From: Pelobates cultripes
Taxonomy: Eukaryota > Chordata > Amphibia > Anura > Pelobatidae
Reading direction: 5' to 3'
Length of the DNA: 64,000 nt
Assembly (NCBI GenBank): GCA_933207985.1
Contig: OW240913.1
Coordinates: 330,223,960-330,287,959, forward strand
The notes beneath the pieces are model-generated. The model saw only the letters and a list, made by a program, of their open reading frames with translations, was not told the origin of the DNA and ran no database searches. Made by a program: the position numbers and the translations under genes. Below, piece after piece: positions 10,420 to 21,340 of this stretch (positions are counted from its first letter, which is position 1; every line of letters begins with the position of its first letter).

Positions 10420-10517
10420 GACCAAATGTGAATAGAAGCACTGGCAGTAATAGTGCTCCTAAAAGGATCTCAATTCCACTCTTCCCTGAGTCCCCTTAAA
10501 TAGGGCTAGTCCCTCAA
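10420..10517 (-). repeat. Inverted copy of the segment just 5' of hammerhead locus 2
   Basis: The reverse complement aligns with 11336-11424: TTGAGGGACTAGCCCTATTT, GGAGCACTATTACT and TATTCACATTTGGTC are shared in order, with one indel of about 12 bp. Similarity stops at GGTC, the 5' strand of hammerhead stem I. Confidence 0.7.
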
Positions 10518-11335
10518 GTTCATTGGAGCTCCAATGGATGTCTTCTTCTTATTATTTACATTGGAGAGTCCAGTCTCCATTTCGCCTGTTTCTTCATCTG
10601 TCATAATAAGCAGCCCTTCTCCCAGCTGATCCAAATTCTTCCTATCAGCAGAAAACAGAAGTGCCATCCGAGACGCACTTCCATGCATTCCAATGGTTTT
10701 CGTAATCCAAGATGGCTGTGCGTTCCACTCACTGTGGATCCAGGAGAAGCTTCACTTATTATGCTCTGGTGGAGAGAGTCCATCCACTAAGGGGAAAGTG
10801 CAGTTAGTTTCAAATAGCAATTTCCCCAAAATATAATTTGGATATGTAAAAAATACAATAGTTACTATCTCAAGTGCAATATATAAATATATGTGTGTGT
10901 GTCTTATTAAACATATAGTGTTCATAATTACCTCAGTTTTATCTATTAAACTTAACTATTAATCCGTTAAAGTGTACATAAACTCTAGCTATTTTGTCCT
11001 TTACACTCCAATTTAGGTCTGTGAATTCATACATACTAAAACATTAAGTGTTGGTGCCACACATACCCATTTGTAGCCAACAAGGTTGAGAAACGCTTTA
11101 CCCAGAATGGTGTTCAGATGATGCCATCAAATAATTTGATAAAAGGATTGACTAATTATATAAAACATACATGCATCCCAAAATTTGTATACAGTAATTT
11201 ATATTGGATAGAAAAATCCTACAACAAGTTAAAAAGAGCAGTCTACAAAAAGCAGACCAGATCTATATCAACATTCAGTCCCCTAGGTTCTAAGGTGCGT
11301 AATTTATGGATCCGGTAGGTTTCTCGCAGAGATAG
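10518..11335. other. Segment between inverted copies; unclassified
   Basis: Flanked by the two inverted copies (10420-10517 and 11336-11424), so it could be the loop of a foldback insertion or two separate insertions. Two 60-codon minus frames at 10506-10783 overlap one another and show no known domain. A (GT)n run lies near 10890. No gene is called. Confidence 0.35.
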
Positions 11336-11670
11336 TTTTGAGGGACTAGCCCTATTTAAGGAGGGTGGGATTAGGCTGTTTTTGGGAGCACTATTACTAT
11401 CATTTCTTTTATTCACATTTGGTCTCTGAGGAAGTCCCAATGTTGGGACGAAACGCGTAAGACCGACATTTTATAATTATTTTTACTCAAATAAAATTAC
11501 TTTTTACGCCTATCTACCTATCGGAGTCCTGACTGGTTCCTGATTTATGGTGATACTACAATCCTGAGAAGGAATATTAGTCCCCCATCCACTTTGGGGG
11601 AAGCACATTTAGAGCGCTTCATATTCAAATATCTTGTGAGTGCAATCTATAACAGCGTGTGTCTTTCATA
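11336..11670 (+). mobile_element. Penelope-type terminal fragment with hammerhead
   Basis: The arrangement matches the region after the Penelope ORFs at 2290-2580: hammerhead motif, AT-rich stretch with an AAATAAAA signal, a CTGGTTCCT-like word (TTGGTTCCT at locus 1), a hairpin (CCCCCATCC with GGGGG at about 11585), then TTGTGAGT. I infer a solo terminal region of a related Penelope-like element. There is no coding sequence. Confidence 0.5.
11419..11466 (+). ncRNA. Hammerhead ribozyme, locus 2 (complete architecture)
   Basis: Stem I: GGTCT (11421-11425) pairs perfectly with AGACC (11460-11464), extendable by T.G and T-A. Core: CTGAGGA (11426-11432), then one extra A (11433). Stem II: GTCCC (11434-11438) pairs with GGGAC (11445-11449) over the loop AATGTT. 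Core GAAA is 11450-11453. Stem III: A-C/G-U around GC (11453-11458). Cleavage is predicted after A11459. All stems are Watson-Crick and every conserved core base is present; the extra A is the only departure. The ACGCGT of stem III is self-complementary, so two RNAs could pair there, as proposed for short-stem-III hammerheads. Confidence 0.72.
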
Positions 11671-12497
11671 ATTAATTGTTTTACACTATGTTCTGTTTAT
11701 TGATTTTTTTCTACAACAATCACCTGAATCCAATGTGTGTTGTGTATATTTCATAAACGATGGGACCTGGTCCAAAGTTTCCACTGTGAGAAGTTGATAA
11801 TGATTTGTAATACTATGTAGGGCTCACATTTTCTTCTCACATTATCTACTTTCACACTTTCCAGTTAATTGCATCAAGAGAAATCACTTTGTAACTTTTG
11901 CATGCATTTTATTTGTGGGATAGATAGACTAATCGCTAGGCCTTGATTTAAAACAGTATATTTTCATGTAACAATGGATTTTTCTGCTATTTAAACTTTA
12001 TTTTATAGAACACAAAATAAGACATGACCCATTTCACACAGTTTCTCTATTTTTTTTCTTCCTTTTGCCAAATGAAGTATTACTATTTTTATAGCAAATA
12101 TAAAACTAAGCCAATTACTTCACAAAATCCCATCTCAACAAGAAGGAAATGTGAACTACCATATTTTGAAGAGTTCACATATTGGTTTCCTGCAAGTCCA
12201 ATCCCCACATAAGCTATTGACAGAAAATAACAGAAGAGTCCTTTGCTATGTCACCATGTTCCACTCATTGATCTAGACTGCAGCCACAATAAGACTCAAA
12301 GTAATTAGCAGCTCCTTAAAACCCTGTATTAACAGAAAAGGTAACAGAACAATCTGGCAAGTGGCAAGGTGATAATACAAAGACAGGCGATGGATAGGTC
12401 TATGTGTCACTCAGGTTGTTTTGCAGAAGCCTACCTCTACCTCTTATTAAATGCAGCAAAACATTTTTTAAAAAATAGACCAACAAATATTGTCTTA
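11671..12497. other. No recognised feature
   Basis: AT-rich; a 62-codon open stretch at 12024 has no recognisable domain. Confidence 0.3.
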
Positions 12498-12590
12498 TTA
12501 AAGGGACACTCTTGAGTTGCTACGTTTAGCATCTTCTTGTTGAGGACATACAATTACTAACAAAAGTGCTGGTTAAATATCAGCACTGTA
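12498..12590. mobile_element. TTAA-type MITE left end
   Basis: TTAAAGGGACACTCTTGAG begins at about 12498, like other MITE ends here. It is interrupted at 12590 by a LINE tail insertion. The right end was not found. Confidence 0.45.
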
Positions 12591-12927
12591 CAGCTTATAA
12601 GCCCACCAGAAACCGGCCCTACTTGAGAAACATACCAATTTTATCGTATTGTTTTACTATAATATCATATTATCTTAAGAAATCTCTAACCTAATCTGAA
12701 GAATGCAGACGCCAGATACACTACCATTTGTAGCCGTACATCACTACTTAACCTTACCTATATTATAACAAGTCTAATACTATCCTGTTTACCTAACAAA
12801 ACTGTGCAATTGGATCCTATGTCATGATACTGCATGCCTAGAGTTGCCCGCTATTGCTGTTGTGGCACTGCGGGACTGTATGTATACCTATATGCACAAC
12901 AAAATAAAAAATAAAGAATATAAAAAA
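12591..12927 (+). mobile_element. 5'-truncated L1-type LINE 3' end
   Basis: About 340 bp ending in an A-rich tail (AAAATAAAAAATAAAGAATA) is flanked by a 15-bp target duplication AATATYAGCACTGTA (12576-12590 and 12928-12942, one mismatch). Poly-A tail plus long target duplication indicates LINE-type insertion. The body contains the words GGCACTGCGGGACTGTATGT and no ORF. Confidence 0.7.
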
Positions 12928-12942
12928 AATATTAGCACTGTA

Positions 12943-14047
12943 ATTTGTAGTTGGTCTTTTGATGTCTCTGAGAGAAGATATTGAGAAGATGTTGTAGGAA
13001 AAAGTAAGGTACCTGGTATCTATAGATGGTATAATACAGACATAGGCTGGCTGCGTGGTGCCATTAGGGTGGACTAATATTGCTCTTTTGGCAGCCTAGG
13101 CCATTGCCCAATCAAAGACAAGCATAAACACTCTGGTGTGTGATTAAAGAAAAACTGGAGCTAAAGTTATGGGTAATATACCAAAATTCTGAACCTCTTG
13201 TATGACAAGAAATCATAAAGTTTTGTGCTACCCAATTTTAAAGGGGAATTGTAACTTCTCTGGAAATCATACCAGTGAGCAAAATATTAAACATTACATA
13301 AAACTTTAAAAATTATTATTTTAAAAAAATAATTGGACAGTAAGTGGGAAAAAAACAACGCTGCACAACATCCAGCCTTCACCTACATCCGTTTGAGGAC
13401 TGATGATTACAGTGTGAGACTGACTTCCTGAGGTACCAATGGCCGACATCAACTATATGGAGACTTAGCCCTTTAGTATCCGACAAGTTCTCTAGCACAA
13501 ACAGATATATGTCTCTTTGTGCCACTTATTCAGTGAGTGTATCCATTGTTTTTATCTTTTTACTTTTTGTCATTAAATCCTTTACTATGTATATTTTCTC
13601 TTATGTTTCTATTACATGCCATATTCAACCATATGAATGGTAATTATATTTGCACATTTGTGACAGTGGCGCCCTCACTGGTATATGTTTTAAACTATGC
13701 TACTTTTGTATCTTGTTGTTTTTTGTTTTTTTTATTACTCTTATTTATTTATATTAAATATTTAGCAATCAACATCACAATCCAGTCCATTGTTTGCTTT
13801 TCCTCTTCCCTGCATGCTGTCTACCAGGTCCCAGAGACAGATCATATAACAATGATTAATAGGGAGCTAAGATGAGGCACCCAGTTACAGATAAAGAGGA
13901 ATGGATTTCTACATGTACTTTTTTTTCACCCCTAACAAATGCATATTTGTTTAATATAAGTAAACATACTACTAAAATCATGGAAAGCTCATCTTTAAGG
14001 CAATTATTACTCCAATAGAGTAGAAAAGACAGTTTGTAAGCTTTAGT
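12943..14047. other. No recognised feature
   Basis: A T-rich stretch is open for 112 codons at 13537-13875, but it is low-complexity and hydrophobic by base composition only. No gene is called. Confidence 0.3.
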
Positions 14048-14049
14048 TA

Positions 14050-15641
14050 CAGGTGATACTTGAAAAATTAGAATATTGTGCAAAAGTTCATTTCCTTCAG
14101 TAATGCAATGTAAAAGGGGAAACTAATAAATGAGATAGACGCATTACATGCAAAGCAAGATATATGACAAGATGATTTGTCATAAGTGCGATGATTATGG
14201 CTTACAGCTCATGAAAACCCCAAATCCACAATCTCAGTAAATTAGAATATTACATGCAATCAATAAAACAAGGAGTGTACATAGAACAATATCGGACCTC
14301 TGAAAAGTATAAGCACGCATATGAACTCAGTACTTGGTTTGGGCCTCTTTTGCAGCAATTACTGCCTCAATGCGGTTTGGCATGGAAGCTATCAGCCTGT
14401 GGCACTGCTGAGGTGTTATGGAAGACCAGGATGCTTCAATAGCCACCTTCAGCTCTTCTGCATTGTTCGGTCTCATGTCTCTCATCTTTCTCTTGGCAAT
14501 GCCCCATAAATTCTCTATGGGGTTCAGGTCAGGCAAGTTTGCTGGCCAATCAAGCACAGTAATCCCACGGTCATTGAACCAGGCTTTGGTGCTTTTGGAA
14601 GTGTGGGCAGGTGCCAAGTCCTGCTGGAAAATGAAGTCAGCATCCCCATAAAGCTTGTCTGCGGAAGGAAGCATGAAGTGCTCCAAAATCTCCTGGTAAA
14701 TAGCTGTGTTGACCATGGACTTAATGAAGTACAGTGGACCAACACCAGCAGATAATATGGCTCCCCGAATCAACACAGACTGTGGAAACTTCACACTGGA
14801 CTTCAAGCATCTTGCAGTGTTTGCCTCTCCATTCTTCCTCCAGACTCTGGGTCCTTGGTTTCCAAATGAGATGCAAAAGTTGCTCTCATCAGAAAAGAGG
14901 ACTTTGGACCACTGAGCAACAGACCAGGTCTGTTATTCTTTAGCCCAGGTAAGACGCTTCTGACGTTGTTTGTCGTTTAGGAGCGGCTTGACAAGAGGAA
15001 TACGACAGGATCCGTCTGTGTGTGGTGCCTTTTGATGCACTGACTCCAGCCTCAGTCCACTCCTTGTGAAAGTCCCCAACACTTTTGAATGGCCTTTTCC
15101 TGACAATCCTCACCAGGCTGCGGTCATCCCTGCTGCTTGTGCACCTTTTTCTTCCACACTTTTCCCTTCCACATAATTTTCTATTAATGTGCTTTGATAC
15201 AGCACTTTGGGAACATCCAACTTCCTTCGCAATTACCTTTTGAGGCTTTCCCTCCTTATGGAGGGTGTCAATGATGGTTTTCTGCTAAACTGTCAGGTCA
15301 GCAGTCTTCCCCATGATTGTGATTACTGCTGAACCAGACTGAGAGACCATTTAAAGGCTCTGAAATCCTTTGCAGGTGTTATGGCTTACTTAGCTGATTA
15401 GAGTGGGACACTGTGAGACTAGAATATTGCACCTTTTCACAATATTCTAATTTACTGAGATTGTGGATTTGGGGTTTTTATGAGCTGTAAGCCATAATCA
15501 TCGCACTTATGACAAATCATGGCTTGAACTATCTTGCTTTGCATGTAATGCATCTTTCTCATATATTAGTTTCCCTTTTACGTTGCATTACTGAAATAAA
15601 TTAACTTTTGCACGATATCCTAATTTTTCGAGTATCTCCTG
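14050..15641 (-). mobile_element. Tc1-like DNA transposon, 1.6 kb
   Basis: TA dinucleotides flank the element (14048-14049, 15642-15643). Long inverted repeats of about 200 bp begin CAGGTGATACTTGAAAAATT on the left and, reversed, CAGGAGATACTCGAAAAATT on the right. They continue through AATGCAATGTAAAAGGG and the ATTATGGCTTACAGCTCAT region. The transposase lies between on the minus strand. Size, TA target and long repeats fit Tc1. Confidence 0.92.
14327..15314 (-). pseudogene. Tc1 transposase (inactive)
   Basis: Cut-and-paste DDE transposase. The minus-strand start ATG is at 15314-15312 (MGKTADLTV), but codon 10 is TAG at 15287-15285. A further TAA occurs just before QTWSVAQWSKV, and the total length is not a multiple of three, so a frameshift exists too. 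Downstream the catalytic region is well preserved: SDESNF (first Asp), QQDLAPAHTS (second Asp) and DLNPIENLWG (Glu), the DD34E pattern. The C-terminus (AAKEAQTKY) ends at the expected place. Several disabling changes mean it cannot encode an active enzyme. Confidence 0.9.
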
Positions 15642-15643
15642 TA

Positions 15644-16399
15644 TATCACAAGGTATTCACTAATAGTTTCTGTGTTTAATTGCTAGTGTAACTGTGGGAG
15701 TTTATGGGGTTAGGTAGTCAAATTTTTAAAAAGGTTTAGTGCAGGCAAAGTAGTAGAGGGAGACCCGTCAGTTAAAAACATAACCAAAGGCATAGAGACC
15801 ATAACCAAATCAAACTGATCTAAAAGTTGTTTGGGGTACCTAACATTTGTGACACGTGTGCATAACAAGGCAAAAAAATATCAGTTTCATCAGGCCCTGA
15901 ACTCCTTTAGTAGAATATAAATGCACTTTTGAAGGAAGTTTGAATGCATGATGGTTTCTGCAGCCTTTGTAAATTAAAGGTAGGTGAGCATTCAGACTAC
16001 TGATTTCATTAACTTTGATTAATAAAATAACAAAAAATAAACTCCAGAAGTCATGGAGTCCATCTGAATACAAGTAAAGTGGCACATATTCTCAGAATAA
16101 ATATACCTGTTTTTGTGGGAGATCAGAGTGTACTAAAGATAGACATATATGTAGGGATTACACTAAGAAATCTTCTATCCATCATATTCGCTGACACAAG
16201 GACCCACTGCCTACCCAAGAATTCCTATTGCACTGCAAAATTCATTTTAAAAGGGGTACTCATAATTATTTATAGACTATTTTGGACTATTTTTAAGATT
16301 GTTTAGGACTTTTATTTACCCATACCTACTGTATATTATTGTAAATAGTACTTTATTGTCAATCGTGTAGTTTTGTGCTGCAGCCATTTTTCTGTGTTG
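15644..16399. other. No recognised feature
   Basis: No ORF with a recognisable domain and no repeat found. Confidence 0.3.
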
Positions 16400-16407
16400 T
16401 GCTAAAG

Positions 16408-16543
16408 CAGGTATAGACAACCTGCGGCACTCCAGCTGTTTTGGACTACACCTCCCATGATGCCCTGCCAACATTATGGATGTAAGAGCATTATGGGGGA
16501 TGTAGTTCACAACATCTGGAGTGCCGAAGGTTGCCTATGCCTG
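16408..16543. mobile_element. Palindromic hAT-type MITE, 136 bp
   Basis: The ends are near-perfect inverted copies: CAGGTATAGACAACCTGCGG on the left and, reversed, CAGGCATAGGCAACCTTCGG on the right. Similarity continues to the middle, so the whole element folds back. The 8-bp flanks TGCTAAAG (16400-16407) and TACTAAAG (16544-16551) match 7 of 8, as expected for a hAT target duplication. Confidence 0.85.
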
Positions 16544-16551
16544 TACTAAAG

Positions 16552-17179
16552 AGTAAATTTACACATCATCATAAAGAGAAAATAACTTTACTTATGCAAT
16601 GCACTGCGTGCCTACTGTTTGCAGTCCAAAGAGCCAATAATACATTCTGAGAGGTATCTGAGAGGGTCAGGCTTTATACGATTTGCACCCATTCTGTAGA
16701 TGTCCTCAGTGATTATTAGAAGATTGTTTTAAGGTTTTCAAAGTTTCAGGGAAGATGTGCTTTTCAAAACTTTGGGTGAAGCTAGGAGAGCACTGAATGT
16801 TCCTCATTTCAAAATATGTACTCCAGTAATGCTATAATGTCAGTGTATAGGCAGTGTAGTAAGCTAATTTAATCACTAGGTGGCTCTGCAACATAAAGTT
16901 GCCAGGAGACCAACTAACAAAAAAGAGCTACAAGATGAACAAATGTAGTTTCACTGAATTAGGACCTGGAGGGAGAAGTGAAAACAAATATGATGGGACA
17001 TACTTAGGAACACAGGTGGTGTGGAGATTTCTTCTATATAAAGAGGCACTGTTTTGTGTTGGTGACACTATTTCCTCAAGCGGGAATATTGTCTCTGTGG
17101 ACGTTAATAGTGATGGAATATAAGAAGGCACATAAGATATAGAAAGAGTAGGCTGTAACCAACAAAGACTGGTTTCAAA
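16552..17179. other. No recognised feature
   Basis: No gene or repeat recognised. The open frame at 16899-17123 has no domain. Confidence 0.3.
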
Positions 17180-17493
17180 TTAAATGGACTCTCTAGGTCG
17201 CTAAATCACTTCACCTTGCCGAAATGCTTTATGTGGAAAGTGTTTGCTCTTTTTTCATTTTCCAACAGTGCAGATGAGAGAAATTGGCACTTTTATAATT
17301 AACCTTGTTAAACTCCCTGGATGTCAATCAGACAACAGATCCTGGTTTGGTTAGTTCAGTGGAGCTAAACTCCAGAAGCAGGAATTGCTCAGAACACCTG
17401 CCTCAAAAAGACTTCTCATTGAGCTGCATTGGGAAGTCTGTGATTGGGCAGCCACAAAAAGTGTGGGTGGGGTTAGAAAAGGAGGGAAATATA

Positions 17494-19047
17494 CACTGCT
17501 CAAAAAAATAAAGAGGACACAAAAATAACACATCCTAGATCTGAATGAATTAAATATTCTTCTGAAATATTTTGTTCTTTACATAGTTGAATGTGTTGAC
17601 AACAAAATCACACAAAAATTCAAAAATGGAAATCACATTTTTCAACCCATGGAGGTCTGGATTTGGAGTCACACTCACACTTAAAGTGGAAAAACACACT
17701 ACAGGCTGATCCAACTTTGTTGTAATGTCCTTAAAACAAGTCAAAATGAGGCTCAATAGTGTGTGTGGCCTCCACGTGCCTGTATGACCTCCCTATAACA
17801 CCTGTGCATGCTCCTGATGAGGTGGCGGATGGTCTCCTGAGGGATCTCCTCCCAGACCTGGACTAAAGCATCTGCCAACTCCTGGACAGTCTGTGGTGCA
17901 ACGTGACGTTGGTGGATGGAGTGAGACATGATGTCCCAGAGGTGGTCAATTGGATTCAGGTCTGGGGAATGGGCGGGCCAGTCCATAGCATCAATGCCTT
18001 CGTCTGCAGGAACTGCTGGCACACTCCAGCCACATGAGGTCTAGCATTGTCTTGCATTAGGAGGAACCCAGGGCCAACCGCATATGGTCTCACAAGGGGT
18101 CTGAGGATCTCATCTCGGTACCTAATGGCAGTCAGGCTACCTCTGGCGAGCACATGGAGGGCTGTGCGGCCCCCCAAAGAAATGCCACCCTACACCATTA
18201 CTGACCCACTGCCAAACCGGTCATGCTGGATGATGTTGCAGGCAGCAGAATGTTCTCCACGGCATCTCCAGACTCTGTCACGTCTGTCACATGTGCTCAG
18301 TGTTAACCTGCTTTCAATCTTGGTGTTCTCTGACAAATGCCAAACGTCCTGCACGGTGTTGGGCTGGAAGCACAACCCCCACTTGTGGACGTCAGGCCCT
18401 CATACCTCCCTCATGGAGTCTGATTCTGACCGTTTGAGCAGACACATGCACATTTGTGGCCTGCTGGAGGTCATTTGCAGGACTCTGGCAGTGCTGCTCC
18501 TGTTCCTCCTTGCACAAAGGCGGAGGTAGCGGTCCTGCTGCTTGGTTGTTGCCCTCCTACGGCCTCCTCCATGTCTCCTGATGTACTGGCCTGTCTCCTG
18601 CTAGCGCCTCCATGCTCTGGACACTATGCTGACAGACACAGTAAACCTTCTTGCCACAGCTCGCATTGAGGTGCCATCCTGGAAGAGCTGCACTACCTGA
18701 GCCACTTGTGTGGGTTGTAGACTCTGTCTCATGCTACCACTAGAGTGAAAGTACCGCCAGCATTTAAAAGTGACCAAAACATCAGCCAGGACCAAAACAT
18801 CTGCCAGGAATCATAGGAACTGAGAAGTGGTCTGTGGTCACCACCTGCAGAACCACTCCTTTATTGGGGATGTCTTGCTAATTGCCTATAATTTACACCT
18901 GTTGTCTATCCCATTTGCACAACAGCATGTGAAAATGATTGTCACTCAGTGTTGCTTCCTAAGTGGGCAGTTTGCTTTCACAGAAGTGTGATTGACTTGG
19001 AGTTACATTGTGTTGTTTAAGTGTTCCCTTTATTTTTTTGAGCAGTG
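17494..19047 (-). mobile_element. Tc1-like DNA transposon, second family
   Basis: TA flanks (17492-17493, 19048-19049). Inverted ends are CACTGCTCAAAAAAATAAAG on the left and, reversed, CACTGCTCAAAAAAATAAAG on the right, then GGGAACAC/AGGACAC. This end sequence is common in Tc1 elements of fish and frogs. Its sequence differs from that of the copy at 14050. Confidence 0.92.
17753..18732 (-). pseudogene. Tc1 transposase, second family (inactive)
   Basis: The minus-strand start ATG is at 18732-18730 ([17 protein letters not shown], an N-terminal helix-turn-helix with [18 protein letters not shown]). Several frameshifts follow. The middle keeps RLTLSTCDRRDRVWRCRGE, but the SDE motif expected just before it is lost. 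MQDNARPHVAG keeps the second Asp. The last catalytic position reads DLNPIDHLWD, with Asp where Glu is usual in Tc1. The C-terminus ARGGHTHY is intact. Frame breaks and the lost first Asp make it inactive. Confidence 0.88.
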
Positions 19048-19186
19048 TATAATAGATCTGCAGCTTTTAGATATACGCTCAATGAAAAAAAAATGCATTA
19101 TTAAATGCATGCATGTTTTGATTTGAGATATATCTACTGAACTGTGATATTTATTTTTGTATTTGGGCACTGGAGTGTCCCTTTAA

Positions 19187-21340
19187 TGTTTAAATGAACA
19201 CTGTCAGGTCCCCTAGAGTTCTGCCCCTGAATTAAGTAAATCTCAGTTAATAGCACACACTTACCTGACCAGAGATGGTGCTGCTTTGCCCAGCAATGCA
19301 TAACACAATTAATAGATGGTTGAAGGAATTGCTCCAATGTTATAGTGGATATAATATTATCAAATTCCATTATGACACATAATACATCACATTTAGACAA
19401 CTGGGGAATAATTACCCATAAAATAAAAACCATTAGCTTCTTACAGAAGGAAAAAAATAAATTCAAAGGGGAGAAAACATCAGCAGATAAGAGTAAAGGC
19501 ACCGCAGGCACCTCTCACGCAATCCCAAGCCACAATCTAGAAAGGGGTTAGCCAGAATGGCTTGTGACAAAAGCCTTTGTAAGGGCTCTTAATACAGATA
19601 GGATACATTTAATTGATGAGGTGTCTAGTAGATCTGCATTGTAGTAGGGAAGATCACCACGTTTAATCCTCAATTTAAAGGAGTTAAAGACATTATAGCA
19701 AATATTGTTCTATTAGTTCTAAAGCCAAATCGTTTAACTCTGCCATGCAAAATGTGCATTCCTATACATTACAATGTTAATGTATTATTCCTATGGGCTA
19801 CTGTGGTAGTAAAATGTTGGAAATTTTGCTGAGGGAATCAAGATGCAGGTCTGGATCTGGAGAAAGTAATAATGCAAGAGAAGTTAAGGATCCCTAAACT
19901 GGAGAAAAAAAAAATACTATAGGGCAACGTCTTGACCTTCACCAAGGTAGATTTTTGTTTTATGCTCTCCACGCCAATATTTTTGTAGGCTCAGCCAGGT
20001 TCATCCTCTAATCCACAAAGGACCAGCAAACAGCACAGATATAAGAGTTGCCAGTTTGGGTACCCACTCTAGTGACCGGGGGTCTGATCTAACTCTCTCT
20101 CTGAGAGGATGACAGTCTGAAGACCCAGGAAGCAGCACTTCCATAAGGTGACTACCTGGGAATGTCTCTTTTACGTATACACCATATCCGGGGTCTGTTT
20201 TAATCCTTTCTCCACTGGTGATGATGAATCAAAAATGAAAAGTCAAAAATGAAAAGTCAAAAATGAATCAAAAATCAAAAGTCAGAAATGTGTTTACACC
20301 TCAAGTATGGTGCACCTATACTGTAATTTTTATAACCAGTACTGGAGATTTCAGTGAATACAGAAATGAAATGTTTATCGTTCACTTGCAGAAGCTCTAA
20401 GACATTGAAACCAAGTGCCAAGAGGTTTTCTTAAGAAAAGCTTAATCACCACTCACAAGAACCTATACCTCTGAGATTTTTTTAAACATAATGCCCTGAA
20501 ATTGGCTGACCCCCCGACCCCCATCCGATCAATTTATTAGACAGACTTTGCATGCACCATTTACTTATCTAGTGTAAAGTTTACTGTATAAAATGAAATC
20601 ACAGTACATAAATGCAAGTTATTTGAAAATGTTTGTAAAGAAACCAATAAACTAATAATGACATTATGTGAGACAAATAAATTACAAACTCAGTATTAAG
20701 ATGAAAACGTCACTCGGGAAAAGATGATGTGGAGGAAGTCTGATAATGTACTTTTAAGTTCCAGTACATTTCCTCACACATCCTAATTATAATAATGCTT
20801 CATTAATCAAGTTAATACAGGTTGCTGGTTAAGTAAGAAGAAGAATAAAATAAGATATTTATATAGATAGATATATATATGTAGAATATGTAATCCATGT
20901 TAGGACACATCTGCACAAAGGCATGTTTCATTCATCATTACAAATCAAAGGATTTTGAAGACATACTTAGTAAATTTCAAATGATACACAAAATATAATT
21001 TACAATTGTAGTCAATGAACCTTCTCAATCCAAAATCTTTTTTATTTTTTTTCCCTGTAAGAGATGAAGAAGACTTCATAAATAAATGTAAATAACTGGT
21101 TGTCCAGAATTGAAAAGGTTACTCCAAACACCATGACAACTTTATTGATTTGAAGTCGTGTGGTGCCTGCAGTCTGTATGTATGTGCAGCATTTTGTTTT
21201 CAAACACTGCACATACAGAGATAAGCCCCTTAGCTGCCAGAGGTGTAACTCCACGTCTAGCAGTATCATTTGCCAGCCCAAAACAAAGTTCTAAGCTGAC
21301 TAATGTCCACTCTTACTGAAAATGGTATCAATGGTGGCAT
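19187..21340. other. No recognised gene; short tandem repeat near 20225
   Basis: At 20225-20290 the word AAAAATGAAAAGTC repeats three to four times. The rest is AT-rich with no recognisable domain or element. Confidence 0.35.

Larger units (their letters stand above)
17180..19186. mobile_element. TTAA-type MITE interrupted by a Tc1 element
   Basis: The left edge is TTAAATGGACTCTCTAGG (17180) and the right edge ends GGGCACTGGAGTGTCCCTTTAA (19183-19186). Bases 17230-17485 match 49010-49262 (TGAGCTGCATTGGGAAGTCT and flanks), showing a dispersed family. Removing the Tc1 insert (17494-19047) leaves about 450 bp, the size of other MITEs here. Confidence 0.65.

Noticed and set aside
13537..13875. 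112-codon hydrophobic frame suggestive of a membrane protein
   Set aside because: T-rich low-complexity DNA reads as Leu/Phe-rich peptide; no start context or homolog recognised.
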